A DNA stretch of 36,292 bases from Phycisphaerales bacterium. Lineage in GTDB: Bacteria > Planctomycetota > Phycisphaerae > Phycisphaerales > UBA1924. Under the pieces are notes generated by a model that saw only the letters and a list, made by a program, of their open reading frames with translations, was not told the DNA's origin and did not search any database. Location of the stretch: NCBI GenBank assembly GCA_027083355.1, contig JALWOY010000221.1, positions 1 to 36,292 of the forward strand. The letters run 5' to 3'. This document shows positions 14,933 to 22,957 of the stretch, piece by piece (position 1 is the stretch's first letter; each line of letters starts with the position of its first letter). A program made the position numbers and the translations under genes.

Positions 14933-16738
14933 TCACACCTGCAACACGCCTGTCCTGAAAGGCCGCCCGTAATCCCACCCCTGCGCCGCCGCCTCCAGCG
15001 CCGCGATCAGTTCCTCGCGTGTCCGTGTCGGTTCGATGAGCCGATCGAGCCAGCCGCGGGCCGCCCCGTGCCGGATGTCCTGCTGCTCGTCGTAACTCGC
15101 CCGCACCGCGTCGAGGATCTGCTCACGCGTCTCGGGGTCGATCTCCTCCCCCTTGCGCTGCCGTGATCGCTCCTCGATCATCGCCAGCACACCCGTCGCC
15201 TGCGACGCCCCCATCACCGAACACTTGGCATTGGGCCAGGCGAAACTCAGGAACGGCTCGAACGCCCGCCCGCACATCGCATAATTCCCCGCCCCGTAAC
15301 TCCCCCCCATGATCACCACGATCTTCGGCACCACGCTGTTGCTCATCGCGTTGACCATCTTCGCCCCGCTGCGGATGATCCCCGCCTGCTCCGAATCCCG
15401 GCCCACCATGAACCCCGTCGTGTCGTGCAGGAAGATCAGCGGGATCTTCCGCTGGTTGCAGTCCATGATGAACCGCGCCGACTTGTCCGCGCTCTCGTCA
15501 TAGATCACCCGCGGCATGTTCACGCTCTTGCCCGGGCCCGCCTTGCCCCCCGCCTCGGCCTGCTCCGTCAGCATCCCCTGGTTCGCTACGATCCCGCACG
15601 GATGTCCGCCGATGCGCGCATACCCGCAGACGATCGACCGACCATACTCCGCCTTGTACTCGTCGAAGTCGGGCTCCAGCGTCTCGTGCCCATCGGCGTT
15701 GGGCATCGCCCGCCCGTCGACGATGCACGCGATGATGTCCTTCACGTCGTACTGCCGACCCGGCTCATCCGTGAAAACGTCGAGAATCTCCGCCCCATCC
15801 CGCAGCGGGGGAACGAGCCGCGACCGGGAGGGAGCGGTTCCTGCGGTTTGCTCACCAGTTTGTTCAGAACCGCTCCCCGACGATCCCCGCTCGCCCCCCC
15901 TCTTGCCCAGCAGTTCTCGAAGCCGCGCCAGACACGCCTCATCGTCCGGCTCGCGGAAGTCGATCGTCCCCGAGATCTGCGCGTGCATCCGGGCCCCGCC
16001 CAGTTCCTCGTCGGTGACTTCCTGCCCGATCGCCGCCTTGACGAGCGCCTGCCCCGCCAGGTACAGCCCCGAGCCCTCGGTCATCAGCAGCGTGTCGCAC
16101 AAAACGGGCAGATACCCCCCGCCCGCCACGCAGAACCCCATGATCGCCGCCGTCTGGGGCACCCCCTCGGCCGACAGCACGCTGTTGAGATAGAAGATCC
16201 GCCCGAAGTCGTCGGTATCCGGGAACACGTCCTCCTGCAGGGGCAGATACACCCCCGCCGAGTCGACCAGATACACCAGCGGCATGCGCGCCATCCGTGC
16301 CACATGCTGCGCCCGGATGATCTTCTTGCACGTCATCGGAAAAAACGCCCCGGCCTTCACCGTCGCGTCGTTGGCGATGATCATGTGCCGACGCCCGTGG
16401 ATCACACCGATCCCCGTCACCACGCCCGCCGCGGGCGCCCCCCCGTGCTCGGCGTACATCCCGTGGGCCGACCACAGCCCGAGTTCCTGAAAGTTCGGGA
16501 TCTCGTCGCGGTGCGGGTCGAAGTCGGTCTTCGCTTCTGACGAGCCGCGACCATCAGGGAACGGTTTCTTGTCCGCCGGGTCGACCAGCAGCGCCACCCG
16601 CTCGCGCGCGGTCAGCCGGCCCTTGGCGTGCTGGCGTTCGATCGCCTTGGGCCCGCCGCCGAGCCGGATCGTTGCCTCCGCCGCCCTGAATTGTTCGAGG
16701 ATCGAACCGGTTTCGCCGGATTCTGTTGATGTCGCCAT
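14933..16738 (-). CDS. Acyl-CoA carboxylase carboxyltransferase (beta) subunit
   Basis: 601 residues, of the methylcrotonyl-/propionyl-CoA carboxylase beta type: it moves CO2 from carboxybiotin to an acyl-CoA. Landmarks are KGRLTARERVALL, ELGLWSAHGMY, GAFFPMTCKKI, YLVDSAGVYLPLQ, GGGYLPVLCDTLLM, LFLHDTTGFMVG and GGSYGAGNYAMCGRAF. Family members are near 535 residues; the excess lies in two places, about residues 53-80 and 285-312. Each includes a copy of a dispersed DNA element read in a different frame, so these are probably in-frame insertions. GGAGG at 16743-16747 precedes the ATG at 16738; a GTG at 16753 is possible. No biotin subunit gene is nearby. Confidence 0.92.
   Translation of the reverse strand: MATSTESGETGSILEQFRAAEATIRLGGGPKAIERQHAKGRLTARERVALLVDPADKKPFPDGRGSSEAKTDFDPHRDEIPNFQELGLWSAHGMYAEHGGAPAAGVVTGIGVIHGRRHMIIANDATVKAGAFFPMTCKKIIRAQHVARMARMPLVYLVDSAGVYLPLQEDVFPDTDDFGRIFYLNSVLSAEGVPQTAAIMGFCVAGGGYLPVLCDTLLMTEGSGLYLAGQALVKAAIGQEVTDEELGGARMHAQISGTIDFREPDDEACLARLRELLGKRGGERGSSGSGSEQTGEQTAGTAPSRSRLVPPLRDGAEILDVFTDEPGRQYDVKDIIACIVDGRAMPNADGHETLEPDFDEYKAEYGRSIVCGYARIGGHPCGIVANQGMLTEQAEAGGKAGPGKSVNMPRVIYDESADKSARFIMDCNQRKIPLIFLHDTTGFMVGRDSEQAGIIRSGAKMVNAMSNSVVPKIVVIMGGSYGAGNYAMCGRAFEPFLSFAWPNAKCSVMGASQATGVLAMIEERSRQRKGEEIDPETREQILDAVRASYDEQQDIRHGAARGWLDRLIEPTRTREELIAALEAAAQGWDYGRPFRTGVLQV
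15812..15877. repeat. Dispersed element copy B inside the carboxylase gene, with inverted repeat
   Basis: The core 15812-15837 reads AACGAGCCGCGACC then GGGAGGGAGCGG. Its right end GGGAGCGGTTC (15829-15839) is perfectly inverted as GAACCGCTCCC at 15867-15877, so the insert can form a hairpin in the mRNA. In the carboxylase frame the core encodes TAPSRSRLV. Confidence 0.85.
16539..16564. repeat. Dispersed element copy C inside the carboxylase gene
   Basis: Reads GACGAGCCGCGACC then ATCAGGGAACGG. In the carboxylase frame it encodes PFPDGRGSS, a different frame from copy B, which shows that the DNA rather than the peptide is what is shared. Confidence 0.85.
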
Positions 16739-16948
16739 GCTGCCTCCGCTCACGGATCGGACACGAAGCGTATCGCGTCAAACCGCCGGAGGGGTTGTGC
16801 CGAGCGTATGGAAAAGGTTCGATCCGAGGTGACGAGGACGCCAAGGACGCCGAGTCTGAGCGAGTCCCCGAGCGAAGGCTCGGACCCGTCAAGATTGAAG
16901 GGGTCGCAAGCCCATTCCCCGTGAGAACAAAGGGCGGAGCAGCGCCGC
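16739..16948. other. Intergenic gap upstream of the carboxylase gene
   Basis: 210 bases between two minus-strand genes. It should hold the carboxylase promoter; none was recognised. Only the GGAGG ribosome site next to 16738 is clear. Confidence 0.4.
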
Positions 16949-17824
16949 CTACGCGGCCTCGGCGCTCTCGGACGCGCACGACTCGACAACACCCGCCACC
17001 CGTTCGAGCAGCGACGACACGCTCAGCACCACACGCAGCGGGTGCTCCTCGTCCCGTGCGCACACGGCCGAGATGAAATCGCTGTGCTCCATGTCCCCCG
17101 GCACCGGGTCGAATGCCTCCGGCCCCATCCGGCGGATCGCGTCCACCTCGTCGATCAGCAGCCCGGCCCGCCCGCCGTCGCGCTCAACCACCACCACCAG
17201 CGGCTGGCGCAGCTGCGAGACAAGCTCCTTCGCCCGCGCAAACAGACGGATCATCGCCCCGAGCACCGTCTCGCGGGTCTCCTCGATCCGCCGCAACCCC
17301 TCGGCCACCTTGCCCTCTTTCGTGAGCAGCGTCACCTCATTGGCCACAGAGTGGATCTGCTCGTGCGGCGTCCTGAATTCTTCGAGCACCGCCCGCAGCG
17401 AGAGATTCCGGTTGGTGAACATATCCAGCTTCGCACTGTCGCCCATCAGGTCGTCGTACCACCGACCGAACTTGCACGCATGCGGGTTGGTCGTCAGCGT
17501 GAACTCCCGTTCCTCGCGCACCGACGCCTCGAGCTCGTTCAGCCAGTTCACGTGGTCGGCCTCGCGGGCGTTGAGCAGGTCGATCACCTCCTGCGTCTCT
17601 TCCGCCATCGAACGCAGCCCCAGCGCGATCCGCAAATCGATCAGCGGCAGCAGCTGGTCGCGCAGCCGCATCGTCCCCAGGATCGAAGGCGGACTGCCCG
17701 GCAGCTCCGCGATCGGGTGCCCCCGCATCTTGGTCAGCTCCACGACATGATCCACGCTGATCATGAAGTGCTGCTCACCCATCTTCAGTGTCAGCCAGCA
17801 GCCCAGTTCGTTGTGGTCTTCCAT
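16949..17824 (-). CDS. CheW-like protein interrupted by a CZB zinc-binding domain
   Basis: 291 residues. Residues 1-70 and 205-285 are the two halves of a CheW fold (FMISVDHVVELTKM, PPSILGTMRLRDQLLPLIDL; then PLVVVVERDGGRAGLLIDEVDAI and RVVLSVSSLLERV). Between them, about 75-200, is a chemoreceptor zinc-binding (CZB) domain with its 3-His/1-Cys set: H91 (ADHVNWLNEL), C117 (HACKFGRWYDD), H154 and H158 (RTPHEQIHS). CZB domains sense zinc or oxidants such as hypochlorous acid in chemoreceptors and diguanylate cyclases. Here sensing is placed directly in a coupling protein. No receptor or CheA gene is in the window. Cytoplasmic; start ATG at 17824 with only a weak G-rich ribosome site. Confidence 0.87.
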   Translation of the reverse strand: MEDHNELGCWLTLKMGEQHFMISVDHVVELTKMRGHPIAELPGSPPSILGTMRLRDQLLPLIDLRIALGLRSMAEETQEVIDLLNAREADHVNWLNELEASVREEREFTLTTNPHACKFGRWYDDLMGDSAKLDMFTNRNLSLRAVLEEFRTPHEQIHSVANEVTLLTKEGKVAEGLRRIEETRETVLGAMIRLFARAKELVSQLRQPLVVVVERDGGRAGLLIDEVDAIRRMGPEAFDPVPGDMEHSDFISAVCARDEEHPLRVVLSVSSLLERVAGVVESCASESAEAA

Positions 17825-18330
17825 AAGGCCCCCGATGTCATCCCTTGATCGGTATCGGTGATTTCATCGGTCTGTTGAGAGTGGGGCTGAACCTGCTTTG
17901 TTTGAATGTGGTACGGATACGCCTGTCCGATATCAGGCTTCAAACGGCGCTAGAAATACGTATTCTGTTAGATTCTTCATAGATGATTGTGTACAGCCGA
18001 GCTTTTTCCACAATATCTGACCCTTTTTTCTTCCGAACCTCGCCGGCCCCTTGCGGATCTGTTCGGACCCTGATACAGTCCGCTCGCCGGGCACGCGTCC
18101 GATACCGCCCCCGGCCCGGTGTGTCGGCTTCGGATGGCCGCCGCCCGGTCTCGTGTCGGCCAGCGTGCGCCCTGAAGGCTGAGGGGGGAGTAGAGAGCCA
18201 GATAAGCAAATGGCCAAAGATCCAGATCCGGAGCGTTTCCGGATTCCCGTATCTGGCGATTTGAACATCTGGCCATCTCGTCCTCCGAGACCGCCCGCGG
18301 CCCCGCACGCCAGAACGAAGGGAGGCCCCC
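17825..18330. promoter_or_regulatory. Divergent regulatory region upstream of recA
   Basis: 506 bases. An AT-rich patch at 17925-18030 contains the palindrome AATACGTATT (17955-17964), a possible operator. Nearer recA, ATCCGGA-GCGTT-TCCGGAT forms a hairpin at 18226-18244. Around it CCAGATA (18198-18204) pairs with TATCTGG (18250-18256) and ATGGCCA (18210-18216) with TGGCCAT (18270-18276); the two pairs cross. No standard LexA box was recognised. Confidence 0.45.
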
Positions 18331-19437
18331 GTGGCCCGCAGCAACACCAAGACCGTTCCCGCCGAACAGCCCGCCGCCCAGATCGAAACCAAGCCCGCCG
18401 CCATCAGCAAGGAACGCGCCCAAGCCCTCGACCGCGCCCTCGGGCAGATCGAGAAAACCTTCGGCAAAGGCTCGATCATGCGCCTCGACGAGGACGCCTA
18501 CCTCTCCATCCCCGGCATCTCCACCGGCGCCCTCTCGCTCGACCTCGCCCTCGGCGGCCGCGGCATCCCCCGGGGCCGGATCGTCGAGATCTTCGGCCCC
18601 GAGTCCTCCGGCAAAACCACCCTCGCCCTGCACGTCATCGCCAACGCCCAGAAGACGGGCGGTGTCGCGGCGTTCATCGACGCCGAGCACGCGCTCGACC
18701 CCTCGTGGGCCCGCAAGATTGGGGTGAACATCGACGACCTGCTCGTCAGCCAGCCCGACACCGGCGAGCAGGCGCTGGACATCTGCGAGCTGCTCGTCCG
18801 CTCCAACGCGGTCGATGTCGTCGTGGTCGACTCGGTGGCCGCCCTGATCCCCCGCGCCGAGATCGAGGGCGAGATGGGCGACACACACGTCGGGTTGCAG
18901 GCGAGGCTCATGAGTCAGGCCATGCGCAAGCTGACGGGCGTCATCGCCCGGAGCAACTGCACCGTCATCTTCATCAACCAGATCCGTGAGAAGATCGGCG
19001 TCATGTTCGGCAGCCCCGAGACCACCCCCGGCGGCCGGGCCCTCAAGTTCTATTCGTCCGTCCGTATCGACATCCGCCGGACGGGCCAGATCAAGGACGG
19101 CGACGTGTCGGTGGGCAACCACGTGCGGGCCAAGGTGGTCAAAAACAAGGTCGCCCCGCCCTTCCGTCAGGCCGAGTTCGACATCATGTTCAACGAGGGC
19201 ATCAGCGCCACGGGCGACCTGCTCGACCTCGCCGTCGCGTGCAAGGTCTGCGACAAGTCCGGCTCGTGGTTCAGTTACGGCGACATGCGTCTGGGCCAGG
19301 GGCGGGAGAAGTCCAAGGAGTTCCTCCGCGAGAACAAAGAGCTGTTCGACGAGATCCGCGCCAAGGTGCTCGAGATCAAGGCCCCCAAGCCCAGCAAGCC
19401 CAGGGCCGAACAGCCCGCCCAGCCCGTCGAGGTGTGA
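18331..19437 (+). CDS. recA: Recombinase A
   Basis: 368 residues of standard RecA. The Walker A motif is GPESSGKTT (residues 89-97), followed by [40 protein letters not shown], the L1/L2 loops, and [20 protein letters not shown]. It forms filaments on single-stranded DNA for strand exchange and stimulates SOS repressor cleavage. The start is a GTG at 18331 after GAAGGGAGG (18317-18325). The N-terminus is about 20 residues longer than in E. coli, and the C-terminal tail is lysine/proline-rich rather than strongly acidic. Single gene with its own upstream region; a terminator follows. Confidence 0.98.
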   Translation: MARSNTKTVPAEQPAAQIETKPAAISKERAQALDRALGQIEKTFGKGSIMRLDEDAYLSIPGISTGALSLDLALGGRGIPRGRIVEIFGPESSGKTTLALHVIANAQKTGGVAAFIDAEHALDPSWARKIGVNIDDLLVSQPDTGEQALDICELLVRSNAVDVVVVDSVAALIPRAEIEGEMGDTHVGLQARLMSQAMRKLTGVIARSNCTVIFINQIREKIGVMFGSPETTPGGRALKFYSSVRIDIRRTGQIKDGDVSVGNHVRAKVVKNKVAPPFRQAEFDIMFNEGISATGDLLDLAVACKVCDKSGSWFSYGDMRLGQGREKSKEFLRENKELFDEIRAKVLEIKAPKPSKPRAEQPAQPVEV

Positions 19438-19490
19438 TCCTGCTCATGCCCCCGGCGTGAGCCGGCGTCAGGAAAAGCGTGTGTGCAGCA

Positions 19491-19797
19491 ACCAGACCCG
19501 GGCGCAGGTCCGGGTGTTTTTCTTGAGCGATGTGTGTTCCGCGTCCGGTTTCGCGGTGCGGGCGAGGGATGCCGGCCCCATCTCTCCCCGGTCGCCCGGG
19601 AGAAGTCGGCGATGCGCAAGCGTCGGCGGGTGGGGGGCTACGACTTCTTCTCGTTCTTCATGCCTCTTCGATCGAGGTATGCAAAAGAGGGAGGAGAGAA
19701 TGAAGCCCCTCACCCCGGCCCTTTCCCCGCACACGGGGAGAGGGAGGGGATACCCGGCTCTCGTTTCAGAAAACGCGAGTAGCCCTCGGAATCCGTA
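19491..19797. repeat. Structured dispersed repeat of about 310 bp, copy 1
   Basis: Shares order and much of its sequence with 35291-35601: a terminator-like start, GTGTTTTTCTTGA, TCTCCCCGGTCGCC, GCGTCGGCGGGTG, GGGGCTACGACTTCTTCTC, TTCTTCATGCCTC, GAATGAAGCCCCTCACCCCG, GGGGAGAGGGAGG and a final CGTATCA. It has no coding potential. It lies between recA and a converging gene and stops next to that gene's stop codon. Confidence 0.85.
19496..19521 (+). terminator. Terminator after recA
   Basis: Stem ACCCGG/CCGGGT with loop GCGCAGGT, followed by GTTTTTC. It lies 58 bases after the recA stop codon and forms the left edge of repeat copy 1. Confidence 0.75.
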
Positions 19798-22700
19798 TCA
19801 GTCCGTCCGATCGACCCTGAACGACACGGTCTTCACCGTCCGGTCGAGGCGGAGCAACCCTTCCCGTGGCGTCGGGTGGGGTTTGCCGTCGACGCGGATA
19901 TCTCCGGCGGCATTGGACGGCAGGCGCAGGACGAAACCGCCGGCGGCGTCGGGGGCGTCAAGGATTTCGAGCGTGGCGCGGCCCGCCTCGCCCTTGTAGC
20001 GGTAAGACAGCGGGCCGTGGTGTGTCCAGAGTTTGTCGACGCCGACGCCCTCGGGCGTGAACACCCAGTCGATTGGCACTCCGGGTGCGAGGACGACCGT
20101 GTCCCCTTTTTCGTATCCGAACAGTGACATCAACGAGAGCACGTAGCCCGACGCGACCCAGGTGTGCGGCATGTCGCCGACGAAGTCCGCCCTGTCCGGG
20201 TCGGCGTAGGCGACCTCGGCCCACTGGTTCCACCCGGGCGGGCTCTGCCGCTCGAACATCCAGTCGAGCACTTCATGCGCGCGACCCGACCAGCCCAGCC
20301 GGACGAACGCGTCGACGATCCGCAGTTCGTACGGCGTCATCGCCTCCCACGGTTCGGCCCCGTCGCGGCGGGCTTTGAAAAACGACCAGTATTTCTCGAA
20401 CGTGTTCGTCAGCAGCGGCTCGGGTGCCCGGTCCAGCAGGCCGAGCGGGGCGACCGCGATCGAGGTCGAGGTCGCGTCGAAGTCGCCCAGCTCGACGCAG
20501 CCCGGCGTGTAGTCGATGTCGTGCATCTCGGCGGCGAGGCGGATCGATTCGAACAGATCGTCGCGGAAATCGCGGGCGATCTTCGCGAACCGCGCCGCGT
20601 CGCCGGTTTTCCCGAGTCGCCGGGCGATGTCGGCGGCGTCTTCGTAGCCGCGGAGGGCCCAGAAGTCGTCCCAGTACGAGTGCATAGGCTTGGCCGAGTA
20701 TCCCTCGTGGCTGATCGATTCGGGCATCAGCCCGATGCAGGCCCGGCGGACGGGGTCGTCGCTCTGTGCGTAGTCGTCGCCGAGGCGCTGCGCGCGGAGG
20801 GATTCCATGTATTGCACGCCCTTGACGACGTTCTCGTAGTGCTCGCGGAGCAGGCCGGTGTCGCCAGTCGCGATGGCGGCGTTGCGCAGCGCGAAGATGA
20901 ACTCGCCGGTCGAGTCGTGCTCGTCGACGGGGTCGGGGCCGCGGCGGTCGACGACGCAGGGGACCTTGCCGGTGTCGAACTGATAGCGGGCGTACCAGTC
21001 GATGAACGCGCGGGCGTGGTCGGCCAGACCGGCGTGGATGAGCGCGAGCGACGTGACCGACCCGTCGCGGATCCAAGAGCGTTCGTAGGTCCGTGAGCCG
21101 GGCTGGATCGCGGGCCCGTCCTGATTGATGAGGATGTCGGCGATCGCGGTGCGGAGGGTGTCGACGAGTCGGCGTTGTGAATCGGGGAGTGTGAGGCCGG
21201 GCCGATCGAGCAAGCCGGCCCAGCGTTGCCGCTCGGCGTGTAGAGCAGAGGCGAATTCGTCGGCGGGGATGATGACGACAGAACCCGGCTTCTCATGCAT
21301 GGGCATGGAAACGACGACGTCGCGCGAGGCGCCCGGCGGGATGGTCAACCGGCGGGCGGATCGGTGCGGAACCGGCAGCCCCCGGAGCGCATCGGCGTCG
21401 GGGTTTTCGTCGGGGTTGTCGTCAGCGTTCGCGTCGGCATTCGCGTCGGGGTCCGAGATCGGGGGCGGGTCGGCCTCGGACACGCCGCCAATGATGTTGA
21501 GCCGTTGATAAGCCGGCAGCACCTGGAACGGCCGGGTCGCCAGCACGAGTGTGCAGCCGCGAGGCTCGTCGCCGGGGTTGGTCACGCGGTATCGGATGAG
21601 CAGCCGACTCGCGCCGGGGTCGCCGGTCGCCAGTGCGGTGATGTCCAGCCCCAGCCCGTCGACGTTCCACGAAACCGTCGGGATCGGCAGGTGCCCCGCG
21701 TCGAGCGAGCGCGAAACATCCGCGTCGGCCCACGTCACGAGCCGACCGTCGAGGACCAGGAACGGTTCGATCGACCACCCGCCCTTGAACGGCTCTACTG
21801 CGCCGTATTCCGAGATCAACGCCTCGTTGTCGTCGTCCGGCAGGCCCACGACCGTCCACGCCGACCGTTCGCCGAGGAAATACGGCGGGAACAGCCCGCG
21901 GTCCGCGGCCCTTGCCCGGGTTGCCCAGAACGCGTTGGCGTCGGGCACCTCATCGACCGGGACGAGACGGAGCCGGCGAACGGCGCCCGCCCGCCGGCCC
22001 GATGCCATCAACACCCGCACCGCGATCGCTTCGCTCTCGGGGCAGAAGTACGCCCACGAGCCGCCCGGGTCGTATGTGTCGCTCGCGGCGATCTCGAGAT
22101 CCCGCCAGCCCTGCTGCCTTTGCTGAGATTGCAACGTGAACGCCACGCCGGGCGTGACCTCCACCTCGACGGCGCCGAACTCGACGGTGTGATCGAACCG
22201 GACCTCGATCGACCCCGCCCATTCTTCCGTCTTGAGGCCGGCCATCGACCACGGGATCGCGCCATCGGGGGCGAGCGGGCCAAAACTCGACGCGACACGT
22301 CCCATCCTCGCGATGGCGTAGCCCCCCACCGGCGTCGGGTCGACATCCGGCAGCGGCTCGAAGGTCAACTCGTCGAGGTCGATCCGGCCCCGCCCCCCCT
22401 CGGCCGCCGAGATCGCGAACTCGATCGCGCCGAGCCGCGTCATCGGCTTGCCGCCCGAGGGCCCCCACGCGAACTCGAAATGGCGTTTGCGGTTGCGGAG
22501 CGGGGTCCATTGCGCCGGCGGCTCGAACGCGCGCCGGTTGACCCACCACACGTTGTCGCCCGAGGGATCGACGAGCTTGAATTCGAGGTTGTTCGCTGGG
22601 CCTTGGCCCCGGACGAAAAGATCGAACCGGTAGTTCGCGGGCAGGGGCAGGTCGATCTTTCTCTGGATGATGCAGTATCCCGCGCCCCCGCCGAAATCGT

Positions 22701-22911
22701 ATTCGAGCCGGAGGGCCTTGCCGTGCAGCCCCTCGACGGTGCTTGTGTGCAGCGTGACGCCCTCGGAGGTGATGATCTTCCAGCGGGCCGGGTCGGAGAA
22801 ATCGTCGAGCACCGCGGGGTTGCCGGGCGGCGCGTCGGGTGTGACGTCGGGCACCGCGGCGGCGCATCGTGCGAGCGAAAACACGGCGAGCAGAAAAACG
22901 AGACGGAGCAC
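19798..22911 (-). CDS. Secreted six-hairpin glycosidase-like protein with beta-sandwich N-terminus
   Basis: 1037 residues from a GTG at 22911 behind GAAAGGAA. The N-terminus is an export signal (LRLVFLLAVFSLARCAAA, possibly a lipoprotein). Residues about 35-310 are beta-sandwich, carbohydrate-binding or discoidin-like (VLDDFSDPARWKI, AIEFAISAAEGGRGRIDLDEL, GGSWAYFCPESEAIAVRVLM). The C-terminal half, about 560-960, is an (alpha/alpha)6 toroid of the glycosidase clan of GH15/GH65/GH94 (TYERSWIRDGSVTSLALIHA, DEHDSTGEFIFALRNAAI, WEAMTPYELRIVDAFVR). The exact family and catalytic residues were not identified. A D/N-rich repeat breaks the middle. It follows the dockerin gene by 46 bases in the LacI-led set. 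Confidence 0.8.
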   Translation of the reverse strand: MLRLVFLLAVFSLARCAAAVPDVTPDAPPGNPAVLDDFSDPARWKIITSEGVTLHTSTVEGLHGKALRLEYDFGGGAGYCIIQRKIDLPLPANYRFDLFVRGQGPANNLEFKLVDPSGDNVWWVNRRAFEPPAQWTPLRNRKRHFEFAWGPSGGKPMTRLGAIEFAISAAEGGRGRIDLDELTFEPLPDVDPTPVGGYAIARMGRVASSFGPLAPDGAIPWSMAGLKTEEWAGSIEVRFDHTVEFGAVEVEVTPGVAFTLQSQQRQQGWRDLEIAASDTYDPGGSWAYFCPESEAIAVRVLMASGRRAGAVRRLRLVPVDEVPDANAFWATRARAADRGLFPPYFLGERSAWTVVGLPDDDNEALISEYGAVEPFKGGWSIEPFLVLDGRLVTWADADVSRSLDAGHLPIPTVSWNVDGLGLDITALATGDPGASRLLIRYRVTNPGDEPRGCTLVLATRPFQVLPAYQRLNIIGGVSEADPPPISDPDANADANADDNPDENPDADALRGLPVPHRSARRLTIPPGASRDVVVSMPMHEKPGSVVIIPADEFASALHAERQRWAGLLDRPGLTLPDSQRRLVDTLRTAIADILINQDGPAIQPGSRTYERSWIRDGSVTSLALIHAGLADHARAFIDWYARYQFDTGKVPCVVDRRGPDPVDEHDSTGEFIFALRNAAIATGDTGLLREHYENVVKGVQYMESLRAQRLGDDYAQSDDPVRRACIGLMPESISHEGYSAKPMHSYWDDFWALRGYEDAADIARRLGKTGDAARFAKIARDFRDDLFESIRLAAEMHDIDYTPGCVELGDFDATSTSIAVAPLGLLDRAPEPLLTNTFEKYWSFFKARRDGAEPWEAMTPYELRIVDAFVRLGWSGRAHEVLDWMFERQSPPGWNQWAEVAYADPDRADFVGDMPHTWVASGYVLSLMSLFGYEKGDTVVLAPGVPIDWVFTPEGVGVDKLWTHHGPLSYRYKGEAGRATLEILDAPDAAGGFVLRLPSNAAGDIRVDGKPHPTPREGLLRLDRTVKTVSFRVDRTD

Positions 22912-22957
22912 GGTTTTCCTTTCTGCGGTCCCGTTGATGGGCTTCGGTGTGTGCGGC

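Noticed and set aside
18033-18066. CCGAAC ... GTTCGG as a LexA box for recA
   Set aside because: The half-sites are 22 bases apart, far wider than any known LexA operator.
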